Shown one piece after another: positions 1 to 7,086 of a DNA stretch of 8,944 nucleotides. The notes below the pieces were generated by a model. It ran no database searches. It worked only from the letters and a program-made list of their open reading frames with translations, and was not told the DNA's origin. Made by a program: the position numbers and the translations under genes. How positions within the stretch are numbered: position 1 is the stretch's first letter; each line of letters begins with the position of its first letter. Origin of the DNA: an uncultured Nitrospina sp. (GTDB lineage: Bacteria; Nitrospinota; Nitrospinia; Nitrospinales; VA-1); contig CATMOP010000064.1 in assembly GCA_950072225.1 (NCBI GenBank), positions 1-8,944 of the forward strand, read 5' to 3'.

Positions 1-1
1 G

Positions 2-178
2 GTAAAAGAATACTATGATTGGAAACCTAAAAAAAAAATTATCGATATTGTTAAGGATACGTATAATTGGTTAATTAAGTATCAAAAACAGATTTCAAAA
101 ATGCATCATCCACACCCGCAAACACAGAACCCGGTGCCCCTAACAAAAAAAACCAAAGAACGAAGGAAAAACGTCTAA
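2..178 (+). CDS. C-terminal fragment of a probable NAD-dependent sugar epimerase/dehydratase (5' end outside window)
   Basis: An open frame enters from the left edge and stops at TAA 176-178, giving 58 residues of a C-terminus. The stretch with a W-K-P-K core followed by D-I-V-K-D-T-Y-N-W resembles the end of GalE-like extended short-chain dehydrogenases, where a 'GW.P' turn is followed by a helix ending in W. Such enzymes epimerise or dehydrate nucleotide sugars for surface polysaccharide. The last 25 or so residues (H-H-P-H-P then a Lys/Arg-rich tail) are not typical of the family and may be read-through after a frameshift. The segment is much more AT-rich than the genes to the right, suggesting transfer. 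The family call rests on a short motif only; it could be another protein. Confidence 0.4.
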   Translation, partial: VKEYYDWKPKKKIIDIVKDTYNWLIKYQKQISKMHHPHPQTQNPVPLTKKTKERRKNV

Positions 179-212
179 TTGAAGGAAAATTATTCATGAC
201 CTAAAAAAATAG

Positions 213-353
213 CACGACTTTTTTCCGGAAGCTAAAGAGATAAATAGAGCGTCTCAGTTGCCAATAAATAAAAGTTATAAGAAAAAATATAACCACATTA
301 TTGAAAAAATGGAAATATTTCCTGAAAATGATTCAATTTCCATAACGAATTAG
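213..353 (+). pseudogene. Start-less coding-like remnant, family not recognised
   Basis: Following a TAG at 210-212, 46 sense codons run to TAG 351-353. The translation (starting H-D-F-F-P-E-A-K-E-I) has a protein-like mix of charged and hydrophobic residues, but there is no start codon near its beginning; the only ATG lies at about 309. The same frame is also open from 183 to 209, so a single AAG-to-TAG change would explain the break at 210. I read it as a decayed gene end next to the partial sugar-enzyme gene. It shares the AT-rich composition of 1-353. No family is recognised, and chance open frames are common in AT-rich DNA. Confidence 0.25.
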
Positions 354-376
354 GAAGGAACTGGGAAGAAAAACCG

Positions 377-425
377 GAAAAAAAAGAAATCCGCCCGCCT
401 CAGGAGGTAGAACAGGCGGACGGAT
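377..425 (-). terminator. Intrinsic terminator of the diguanylate cyclase gene
   Basis: Arms at 390-400 and 414-424 form an 11-bp GC-rich stem around a 13-nt loop, extended by one A-T pair (389/425). Read on the plus strand the stem has a C-A mismatch; read on the minus strand the same position is a G-U pair, so the hairpin is intact only as minus-strand RNA. The run 378-389 (A-rich on plus) becomes the U-tract directly after the stem. Orientation and position, about 80 bp beyond the stop of the minus-strand gene, agree. Confidence 0.8.
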
Positions 426-505
426 CGCAAAAAGGGGTGGAATGTTAGTTCCATAAGGTATGATCATCTTTGCGGCTAAATTATTCCCGCAAATAAACTT
501 TTTTT

Positions 506-1933
506 CTATTCCAGGGGAAGATATTCCCTATCAAAAAATGACGTTCGATTACGTCCAGACCCTTTAGCCTCATACAATGCCTTATCGGCTTTGGCAAGGA
601 GATCGGAAAACGACTTTCCCGGTTCTGCTATCCCAGTCGCCACTCCCAGGCTGATAGTGACCCATTTTTCACAAATATTATTCTGGTGCTCCAGTTTTAA
701 ATCTATAATCTCCTGCCGCAACTGCTCTGCGAGTTTACAAGCTCCATCCTTATCCGTCTCGGGGAGAACGAGGACAAACTCCTCCCCTCCATACCTTGCC
801 GCCAAATCAGCAGGCCTTTTCATAGCTCCTTTTATGACTCCTGCCACTTTTTTCAGGCATACATCCCCCCGTTGATGCCCATAAGTATCGTTGTAGGCTT
901 TGAAACTGTCCAGATCTATCATGATAACGGCAAAGGGTTTTTTATCCCTCTGGACGCGTTTCCATTCTTTTTCCGCATACTCATCAAAGAATCGGCGGTT
1001 GGCAATTTCGGTCAACCCATCTAATGTGGATAATTCCTTGAGATCTTCCACCGCTTGCATCAGGCGGCACTGGGTTTGCAATAGTTCTTCCTCCACCGCC
1101 TTGATCTCCATAATGTTCCGGGCAATACAAAGTGTTCCCAGAAAATTTTTTTCAACTTCATTTTTGAAAACCTGTTCATAGGGGACATCCCAAAGTCCAA
1201 AAGCATCCAGTAAAACAGGAACCGGCTTGGTCGTCTCCCCCAGAATGGATTCACTGGCAAACTTAAAATTCACCTCAAGGTTACTGGTCGACAACGGGCC
1301 GACTTCCCGGGTGGCGATTTTAGCAATGATTTCCTTGTCGTCTGAACCCACAGCAATAAATTTCTCGATGGAATTTCCGACCAGATCGCTGGGCGCATAA
1401 CCAAAGAACCGAATAGCCGGGTTGATAAATTCTATCTTCTGGTCTGGCCCCAATCGAAATATAACATCTGATACCGTCTCGACAATAGTGCGGTGAGATT
1501 TCTCGCTTTCCGCCAGGGCGTTTTCCACCGTACGGACCTTTTTTTCAAAAGACCCGACTTGAATGGCATTTCGTATGCTGTGGGCCAGGGTTTTTCCGTT
1601 CAATCCATTTTTGGGCAAATAATCCGATGCCCCTTTCTTCATCACTTCCGCAGCCAGCAGTTCGTCGCCCACCCCTGTCAACAAAATCAAAGGAACGTTG
1701 TTCCGGTTCACTTCCCTTAGTTTCTCCAAAACCTCCACACCGTTGGTACCGGGCAATCTGTGATCTATCAGTACACAATCAATATTACTGGATTTCATTT
1801 TCTCTATTCCAGACGAACAATCTGAAGCTTCATGGACCACTGCCTTCATTCCCTCGTTATCAAGCAGGTTTTGAACGTTCATACGATCCTCTTCATCATC
1901 ATCAATTACCAGAATATCCAGGCAGTCCTTCAT
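506..1933 (-). CDS. REC-PAS-GGDEF response regulator, diguanylate cyclase
   Basis: Predicted cytoplasmic signalling protein that makes cyclic di-GMP from two GTP under control of a phosphorylated receiver. Residues about 5-120 are a receiver domain with an acidic cluster near the N-terminus (D-D-D), phospho-acceptor D57 in the motif L-I-D-H-R-L-P-G, switch T86 and K108. A PAS domain follows at about 146-285, then a short helical linker and a GGDEF domain at about 301-470. The active-site signature R-Y-G-G-E-E-F is intact (GGEEF 382-386), and an inhibitory I-site R-P-A-D (373-376) sits five residues upstream, so product feedback is likely. There are no membrane segments. I prefer the ATG at 1933, which has AAGGA about 8 bases upstream; an ATG at 1942 would abut that ribosome site. 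No partner histidine kinase lies nearby. It is divergent from purN and has its own terminator. The cyclase assignment is firm; the sensed signal is unknown. Confidence 0.93.
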   Translation of the reverse strand: MKDCLDILVIDDDEEDRMNVQNLLDNEGMKAVVHEASDCSSGIEKMKSSNIDCVLIDHRLPGTNGVEVLEKLREVNRNNVPLILLTGVGDELLAAEVMKKGASDYLPKNGLNGKTLAHSIRNAIQVGSFEKKVRTVENALAESEKSHRTIVETVSDVIFRLGPDQKIEFINPAIRFFGYAPSDLVGNSIEKFIAVGSDDKEIIAKIATREVGPLSTSNLEVNFKFASESILGETTKPVPVLLDAFGLWDVPYEQVFKNEVEKNFLGTLCIARNIMEIKAVEEELLQTQCRLMQAVEDLKELSTLDGLTEIANRRFFDEYAEKEWKRVQRDKKPFAVIMIDLDSFKAYNDTYGHQRGDVCLKKVAGVIKGAMKRPADLAARYGGEEFVLVLPETDKDGACKLAEQLRQEIIDLKLEHQNNICEKWVTISLGVATGIAEPGKSFSDLLAKADKALYEAKGSGRNRTSFFDREYLPLE

Positions 1934-1942
1934 ATTTCCCAT

Positions 1943-2337
1943 CCTTTTAATATTAACTCAATACTTCTTCATCCCGCGGGAACCTTTTTGCCACTCCATC
2001 ACCCACAGTAAGACTAATAAATATCACATAGGTTTTAATTATGAGCCTTAATTTTCCAGTTCCTAACCAACATGTTATATTACGGGCTGGGTCTCTTACC
2101 AATTTATAACGGCCAAGTTACAGTTCTGTCAATTTTCCTGGACAATGTGGCAGGGTCATCCTTGCTTGTTCCATTTCCTGGAACCTTGTTAAGCCCTTGC
2201 TCTTGTTTCCCATAAGATTTGAATATGGGTTTAAAGGGTCTAAAACAAGGAGTCACCGAATTCATTGATTTATAATATCGTTTAATGATAAGCTCGGGGA
2301 AGTATTGTCGCCTGTCCCCAACAAACGCCCCTTTTAA
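1943..2337. other. Non-coding divergent region between the cyclase gene and purN
   Basis: About 395 bp without a credible gene. It must hold the promoters of both flanking genes. Visible items are a perfect TATAAT at 2271-2276, a hairpin with arms GTTCCA/TGGAAC at 2168-2184, and the word TTCCTGGA occurring twice about 40 bp apart (near 2135 and 2176). Short ATG frames (for example 2041-2109 and 2225-2275) are 16-22 codons long with no convincing ribosome site and are not called. No tRNA, repeat array or known riboswitch is seen. Confidence 0.6.
2271..2276 (+). promoter_or_regulatory. Candidate -10 box for the purN operon
   Basis: A perfect TATAAT lies 61 bp before the purN start codon in the divergent region. 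No matching -35 hexamer is seen at 16-18 bp upstream (the stretch there is AGGAGT-like), and there is no TGn extension. It could therefore be a chance match or an activator-dependent promoter. Confidence 0.25.
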
Positions 2338-2955
2338 ATGGCCCCCGATAAATTTATACTCGCCGTTTTGGTTTCAGGACGAGGTTCTAATCTGCAGGCC
2401 ATTATCGACAGTATTGAAAGAAATGATCTGTCGGCTGAAATTGCGCTGGTGATCAGCAACGTAAAAGATGCCTATGCCTTGGAACGGGCGCACAAACATG
2501 GTCTCGAAAGCATTTTTCTGGATCCCAAATCTTATCCAGACCGAAACGGCTACGAACAAGCTCTGGTGGAACGGATCCAATCCAAATCCGTCAATTTGAT
2601 TTGTCTCGCCGGGTTCATGCGGGTTCTGGGCAATCATTTTATCGAAACTTTTTCAGGTCGAATCATTAATATTCATCCCTCTTTACTTCCCGCCTTTCCC
2701 GGATTGCGCGTTCAAAAACGGGCTCTGGAGCATGGAGCCCGGTTTTCAGGCTGCACGGTGCATTATGTCAACGAGGAGGTAGACGGCGGCCCCATCATTC
2801 TGCAAACGGTGGTTCCCATTTATGATAATGACAATGAGGCTTCCCTTTCCAAGAGGATTCTTGAACAGGAGCACATCGCGTACCCCGAAGCTATCCAGCT
2901 GATCATTGAAGACAGGCTGACCCTTTCTGGCCGAAGGGTCCTGCGTAGCAAATAG
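2338..2955 (+). CDS. purN: Phosphoribosylglycinamide formyltransferase (GAR transformylase, PurN type)
   Basis: Transfers a formyl group from 10-formyltetrahydrofolate to glycinamide ribonucleotide, the third step of de novo purine synthesis, in the cytosol. The 205-residue length is normal. The N-terminal phosphate-binding strand and loop (V-L-V-S-G-R-G-S-N-L-Q, about 10-20) is present. Catalytic residues are visible as N111 and H113 in I-N-I-H-P-S-L-L-P and D149 in V-D-G-G-P-I-I. After F-P-G-L the often-seen H-A/T is R-V here, a minor variation. The ATG at 2338 directly follows an in-frame TAA (2335-2337), so no longer start exists; there is no clear Shine-Dalgarno sequence, so initiation may be weak or leader-independent. 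It is the first gene of the plus-strand run, 13 bp ahead of lolA. No other purine gene is nearby. The identification is firm. Confidence 0.96.
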   Translation: MAPDKFILAVLVSGRGSNLQAIIDSIERNDLSAEIALVISNVKDAYALERAHKHGLESIFLDPKSYPDRNGYEQALVERIQSKSVNLICLAGFMRVLGNHFIETFSGRIINIHPSLLPAFPGLRVQKRALEHGARFSGCTVHYVNEEVDGGPIILQTVVPIYDNDNEASLSKRILEQEHIAYPEAIQLIIEDRLTLSGRRVLRSK

Positions 2956-2968
2956 AGATAAAATTCCC

Positions 2969-3628
2969 TTGAACCTCCTACGCAAATTTTTAATATTGTT
3001 TACCCTACTGATCCTGCCGGCGGGGACCCTCTTTGCGGAGACTTCCGAACAGCAAGCACTGGATGCCATTCAACGGCAGTATGAGAAGGTTTCAACTTTT
3101 GAGGCAGATTTCACCCAGAGGTCTTACGTCAAAATGATGAACCAGACCCAGAGCGTCAAGGGCACGGTAAAAATTAAGAAACCTGGAAAAATGAAATGGG
3201 TCTACGGAGCTCCAGACACTCAAATTCTAATCAGCGATGGCAAGAATCTTTGGCTTTATGTCCCTGAAGAGGAGCAAGCTACCAAGGTGCCAGTGGAAAG
3301 TATTTACTCTTCCAATACCCCCGCCCTTTTTCTAGCAGGAAAAGGAAAGCTGACCCGGTCCTTTAACGTTGAAAGTGTAAGTCAGGAAAACCAGAATATT
3401 CTTGTCACTCTCGTCCCCAAAAATGAAGATCAGGGCCTGGCAAGACTGATCCTTCATGCGGACAAGAAAAACTACCAAATTACCGGATCGACCGTGTATG
3501 ATAAATTAGGAAACAAAACAGAAATTCGATTCAGCCGAATTCGGATAAACCGGGAAATCCCGGAAGAACAATTCCAACTCAAGACTCCACCCGGGGTAGA
3601 GATTTTGGATTACACACAAACCCCTTGA
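2969..3628 (+). CDS. lolA: Periplasmic outer-membrane lipoprotein carrier LolA
   Basis: LolA takes lipoproteins from the inner-membrane LolCDE transporter and ferries them through the periplasm to the outer membrane. Residues 1-23 are a Sec signal peptide: R/K near the start, a hydrophobic core rich in Leu/Ile, and a probable cut after L-F-A before E-T. The mature part matches the family: D-F-T-Q-R near the N-terminus, then G-T-V-K-I-K-K-P-G-K-M-K-W and an S-D-G-K-N-L-W-L-Y strand. The length (219) fits the family's usual range of roughly 200-220 residues. The start is TTG, with only a weak AGAGA element 11 bases upstream; no ATG precedes the signal peptide. Its stop overlaps or abuts the start of rseP, so the two are probably co-translated. 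No LolB is present, which is normal outside beta/gammaproteobacteria. Confidence 0.92.
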   Translation: MNLLRKFLILFTLLILPAGTLFAETSEQQALDAIQRQYEKVSTFEADFTQRSYVKMMNQTQSVKGTVKIKKPGKMKWVYGAPDTQILISDGKNLWLYVPEEEQATKVPVESIYSSNTPALFLAGKGKLTRSFNVESVSQENQNILVTLVPKNEDQGLARLILHADKKNYQITGSTVYDKLGNKTEIRFSRIRINREIPEEQFQLKTPPGVEILDYTQTP

Positions 3629-3633
3629 ATCTA

Positions 3634-5004
3634 ATGTTTGAACTTTCAATATTTTCTCTGGATGCGGTCCTTAATTTTGGGATAAAAATGCTGGCTTTTC
3701 TGGGGGGCTTGGCCGCCCTCATCTTCGTCCATGAACTGGGGCATTTTCTGGTCGCCCGGAAAGTGGGCGTTGTAGTGGAAAAGTTTTCCCTCGGTTTTGG
3801 CCCTAAAATCTTTAGTTTTACGCAGGGAGGTACCGAATATCTTCTTTGCTGGATTCCCCTTGGCGGCTACGTGAAAATGAAAGGGGAAGAAGTCGGGGAA
3901 GAGTCCACAGATGAAAAAGGGTCATTTTCTGCCGCTCCGGTTTTGGACCGGCTGGCCATTGCCTTTGCGGGTCCGCTCTTTAATATTCTGTTTGCCATCG
4001 CAATTTATTATTGCGTCTATCTGGTAGGGGTTCCGGCACTCTCTCCCATTGTCGGTATCGTTAAGGAAGAATCTCCTGCCTTGGCAGCAGGGCTTCAAAC
4101 GGGCGACCATATTTTAGCCATCGGCGATGAAAAAATACTTTATTGGGAACAACTCCAGAAAATCGTCCATGTATCTCCAGGCCGTTCATTGGATTTCCAA
4201 GTAGAAAGAAGCTCCGGAAGCATTGCCCATGTCCCCATTACCCCAATCTCGGAGCAAATCACCGATCTTTTTGGTGACAAAGAAAACGTTGGCCTGATCG
4301 GAATCACTCCGCTTGTACGAAATATCATATATGTTAAAGAAGGCACCCCCGCTGACCGGGCAGGAATTCAGGAAGGCGACATCCTGCTCATGGTGGATGA
4401 TACGACTATTTTTGGTTGGGGTGACCTCAAGGAAGCGGCCATCGACAAACCCGGGCAAGCACTGGCATTTAGAATCCTCAGAGACGGGACCGAAATCCTC
4501 ACAACGCTGACTCCGGAAGCCAAAATCGTCAAGGACCTTAAGGGCAAAAGCATAGAAATCGGCATGCTTGGCATCGGCATGGCCGGGGAAATGGTAAAGG
4601 AAAAATATGGCATTTTTGGGGCCTTCAAAAGAGCTGTTGATGAAACAAGGCGGCTGGTTTATCTGATCGCCGTCAGCATCAAAAAAATGATTATGGGATC
4701 CATCCCCGCCGACTCCATCGGAGGCCCCATCCTGATTTTTCAAATTTATGGGGAACAGGCTGAACAAGGCTTCAATCAGCTCATCCGTTTGACCGCGCTT
4801 TTGAGCATTAACCTGGGCCTAATCAACCTTCTGCCGATTCCAATTCTGGATGGAGGCCATATTTTCTTTTTTCTGGTAGAACTTCTAAAGGGAAAACCCA
4901 TTAGCGAAAAGAACCGGGAACGGGCTCAGCAGGTTGGCCTCTTCATGTTGCTCAGCCTCATGGTGTTCGCGTTTTATAATGATATTATGCGAATCATTGC
5001 TTGA
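3634..5004 (+). CDS. rseP: RIP metalloprotease RseP (site-2 protease, two PDZ domains)
   Basis: Intramembrane zinc protease that cuts membrane-bound anti-sigma factors and cleaved signal peptides within the inner membrane. Numbered from ATG 3634 (456 aa): the first membrane helix at about 16-38 carries the zinc motif H33-E-L-G-H37, and a second helix lies at about 104-134. PDZ1 is at about 138-203 and PDZ2 at about 222-294. The third zinc ligand is D406 in L-P-I-P-I-L-D-G-G-H, and a last helix is at about 432-452. All catalytic residues are present. An alternative TTG at 3625 would overlap the lolA stop as TTGA and add three residues; neither start has a clear ribosome site, so translation is probably coupled to lolA. 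In many proteobacteria rseP sits in an outer-membrane biogenesis cluster, with proS nearby in some deltaproteobacteria. Here proS is separated from it by two genes. Confidence 0.95.
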   Translation: MFELSIFSLDAVLNFGIKMLAFLGGLAALIFVHELGHFLVARKVGVVVEKFSLGFGPKIFSFTQGGTEYLLCWIPLGGYVKMKGEEVGEESTDEKGSFSAAPVLDRLAIAFAGPLFNILFAIAIYYCVYLVGVPALSPIVGIVKEESPALAAGLQTGDHILAIGDEKILYWEQLQKIVHVSPGRSLDFQVERSSGSIAHVPITPISEQITDLFGDKENVGLIGITPLVRNIIYVKEGTPADRAGIQEGDILLMVDDTTIFGWGDLKEAAIDKPGQALAFRILRDGTEILTTLTPEAKIVKDLKGKSIEIGMLGIGMAGEMVKEKYGIFGAFKRAVDETRRLVYLIAVSIKKMIMGSIPADSIGGPILIFQIYGEQAEQGFNQLIRLTALLSINLGLINLLPIPILDGGHIFFFLVELLKGKPISEKNRERAQQVGLFMLLSLMVFAFYNDIMRIIA

Positions 5005-5022
5005 CCCCGAATAACTTCTACT

Positions 5023-5307
5023 ATGCAAAACATCGAGAGCCGAATCCGGGATCTCAAAGAAGTCGCAGAGAAATTATCCATAAAAATTGAAGTCGCTAAT
5101 TTCAATGATCAAGAATTCACTATACAAAGCGGCTACTGCAAACTCAATGGCAAGGGTCTCATTATCCTGGATAAAAACCTGCCACAAGAAGAACATCTGA
5201 TCGTTATTTTGAATACCCTGAAAAAGTTTGACTTGGACAACATCTATGTTGCTGACTGGATACGAGAAAAAATTGCCACCGACAAAACTGCTGGAGCCCA
5301 ATCATGA
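5023..5307 (+). CDS. Small conserved-looking protein of unknown function
   Basis: A 94-residue soluble protein with no signal peptide or membrane segment. Residues 1-22 form a charged helix, followed by a strand-rich middle with S-G-Y-C-K-L-N-G-K-G and I-I-L-D-K-N-L-P, then an amphipathic helix starting E-E-H and an ending K-F-D-L-D-N-I-Y-V-A-D-W-I-R-E-K. I have seen this general pattern (G-C-L-G then LD..L..EE..L, then FDL..IY....R) in short hypothetical proteins of deltaproteobacteria, but I know of no function. The single Cys (about 39) is within the best conserved stretch. The start ATG has no obvious Shine-Dalgarno and lies 18 bp after rseP. Its stop overlaps the next start as ATGA, coupling it to the PEP mutase gene. 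Coding status is supported by operon packing and clean length; the role is unknown. Confidence 0.8.
   Translation: MQNIESRIRDLKEVAEKLSIKIEVANFNDQEFTIQSGYCKLNGKGLIILDKNLPQEEHLIVILNTLKKFDLDNIYVADWIREKIATDKTAGAQS
5293..5296 (+). promoter_or_regulatory. Ribosome binding site (GGAG) inside the upstream gene for the PEP mutase start
   Basis: GGAG lies 7 bases before ATG 5304, within the last codons of the 94-residue gene. It supports the ATG that overlaps the upstream TGA and indicates coupled translation. It stands out because most other starts in this run lack a recognisable site. Confidence 0.6.
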
Positions 5308-7037
5308 CCCTTCTTAACAATATTCTCCCAGAACAACGCCGGGGAAAACTCAAAGCCCTTCTGGAAGCCGGTAAAACCGTTCGGGTGCTTGAAGCCCATA
5401 ATGGATTGAGCGGCATCATCGCCAATATGGTTGAAGTGACCGGGGAATCGGATGGGCAAGCTGTTGTCCGGCAGTTTGATGCCATCTGGGAAAGCAGTCT
5501 CACCGACTCGGCTTCGAAAGGCCACCCCGACATCGAGGTCGTCACCTTTGACTCCCGGCTCCATTCCATCAACGAAATCCTTGCTGTGACCGACAAACCC
5601 ATGATCGTTGACGGCGATACGGGAGGGGACGCGAACACCTTCGAATATACCGTCTCCAAGCTTGAGCGGGCCGGGGTGTCTGCGGTTATTATAGAAGATA
5701 AAGTTTTTCCCAAACGCAACAGCCTGGAGGCTGGCATCCAGCAAAACCTTCAGGAACCGGAAGTCTTTGCCCAGAAAATCCGGCGGGGAAAAAGCATTCA
5801 GAAAAGCAGTGAGTTTATGATCATCGCCCGCATTGAAAGCCTGATTGCCGGAAAACCTATGGAAGACGCGCTGAACAGGGCCACGCAATATCTTCAAGCC
5901 GGAGTCGATGGAATTATGATCCACTCCAAGTCCAAAAACCCAAACGAAATCCTGGAGTTTGCAAAAAAATATCAGGTTATTTTGGATGACCTCAATTTAA
6001 AAAAACCGCTGGTATGTGTGCCCACCACTTACAACAAAATCACCGAGGATGAACTGAGTTCTGCCGGATTCAACATCATCATTTATGCCAATCACCTTTT
6101 ACGCAGCTCCTACATGGCGATGATGGAAACCGCAAAGGTCCTCCTTCGCAACCAGAGGTCCCTGGAAGCCGATCCCTTATGCACCCCCGTCCGGGAGATT
6201 TTTAAAACCGTAGGATTTTTGGACGTCAAGGAAAAAGACCAGCAGGATGAACAAACCAGCAATATTCCGGTGATCATTCCTGCCGCCGGGGAAGATCTCG
6301 TATTAAAGGAAATTTTGAATGGCAAGCCGAAGGCCATGCTGGAAATTGGCGGTAAGACCCTTATCGATCACCAGATTCAAAGCCTTAGCAACGCCAACCT
6401 CGCGGACATTACAGTCATCGCGGGATATGGTAAGGACAACCTGCATGCAGAGGGCATTAATATTCTGGAAAATCCCGGCTACCAGAAAGGGTCTGTGCTC
6501 AATTCCCTGCTAATCGCGAAGGAAAAAATGACTAACGGATTCATCATGCTGTACTCAGACATCCTCATGGAAGACCATATCCTCAGTAAACTTAAGGAAT
6601 GCAAGGAAGATATTGTACTGGTCGCCGATAACTCAACCCAATATCACCAGCCCGAGGAGGGAAACATCCTCGATTACATTATCAGCAAGAACCACTACAA
6701 GCCTGCCCGCCGGGAGATCCGCTTCATCAGCGAAAATGTGGTGGCAAATATTGGCAACAAGATAAATCCGGAAACCGCAACCCATGAGTTCATAGGTCTT
6801 GCCCGATTCAGCAAAACCGGTGCGGAACAATTTCTCGAAACCTATAGCGATGTGGTCAGCAATTTTACCGGCCGATTTCAGGAGTCTGCGGATATCTCCA
6901 AACTGAATTTCACAGACCTCATTCAGGAAATGATCGACCGGGGCTTCGCCGTCCACTATATAGAGATCCATAAAGGCTGGCTGGAAATTCATAATGCAGA
7001 CCATATTGCCCTTGCTCAAAAATCCTTTAGCACATAA
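5304..7037 (+). CDS. Phosphoenolpyruvate mutase fused to a nucleotidyltransferase-like domain
   Basis: The N-terminal half (about 1-290) is a PEP mutase, which rearranges phosphoenolpyruvate to phosphonopyruvate, the first C-P bond-forming step of phosphonate synthesis. The diagnostic loop E-D-K-V-F-P-K-R-N-S is at 131-140. By alignment to the mussel enzyme the catalytic residues are D68 (S-S-L-T-D-S), D103 and D105 (D-G-D-T-G-G), E131, N139, R176 and H207, all present. The C-terminal half (about 320-577) looks like a sugar/choline-phosphate nucleotidyltransferase: P-A-A-G at 326-329, P-K at 342-343, N-P-G-Y at 390-393 and a metal Asp at 419 in Y-S-D-I. It departs at two key places. The usual G-x-G-x-R-L loop reads E-D-L-V-L (330-334), and the usual E-I-D-T is E-I-H-N (561-564). 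It may activate a phosphonate with NTP, bind without catalysis, or have changed substrate. It overlaps the upstream small gene by 4 bp and has GGAG 7 bases before its ATG. The mutase call is firm; the second domain's activity is uncertain. Confidence 0.88.
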   Translation: MTLLNNILPEQRRGKLKALLEAGKTVRVLEAHNGLSGIIANMVEVTGESDGQAVVRQFDAIWESSLTDSASKGHPDIEVVTFDSRLHSINEILAVTDKPMIVDGDTGGDANTFEYTVSKLERAGVSAVIIEDKVFPKRNSLEAGIQQNLQEPEVFAQKIRRGKSIQKSSEFMIIARIESLIAGKPMEDALNRATQYLQAGVDGIMIHSKSKNPNEILEFAKKYQVILDDLNLKKPLVCVPTTYNKITEDELSSAGFNIIIYANHLLRSSYMAMMETAKVLLRNQRSLEADPLCTPVREIFKTVGFLDVKEKDQQDEQTSNIPVIIPAAGEDLVLKEILNGKPKAMLEIGGKTLIDHQIQSLSNANLADITVIAGYGKDNLHAEGINILENPGYQKGSVLNSLLIAKEKMTNGFIMLYSDILMEDHILSKLKECKEDIVLVADNSTQYHQPEEGNILDYIISKNHYKPARREIRFISENVVANIGNKINPETATHEFIGLARFSKTGAEQFLETYSDVVSNFTGRFQESADISKLNFTDLIQEMIDRGFAVHYIEIHKGWLEIHNADHIALAQKSFST

Positions 7038-7086
7038 AATCTTCCTTCCTCTTTACCGTAAATAACCATCGGGGAAATATCGACGT

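Noticed and set aside
1970..1982. CCCGCGGG palindrome near the cyclase start as an operator
   Set aside because: Only 8 bp perfect, a single copy, and not clearly placed relative to any promoter.
2041..2109. A 22-codon ATG frame on the plus strand
   Set aside because: The preceding bases are T-rich with no Shine-Dalgarno, and nothing in the peptide suggests selection.
2225..2275. A 16-codon ATG frame in the purN upstream region as a leader peptide
   Set aside because: No ribosome site, no run of regulatory codons and no following attenuator hairpin; length is within chance.
4186..4767. 193-codon minus-strand frame within rseP
   Set aside because: Covers the RseP PDZ regions, which are clearly coding on the plus strand; no ribosome site or family resemblance.
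5244..5924. Long open frame on the minus strand opposite the PEP mutase start
   Set aside because: The plus-strand protein here has full catalytic motifs; the antisense frame has no recognisable domain and is a shadow.
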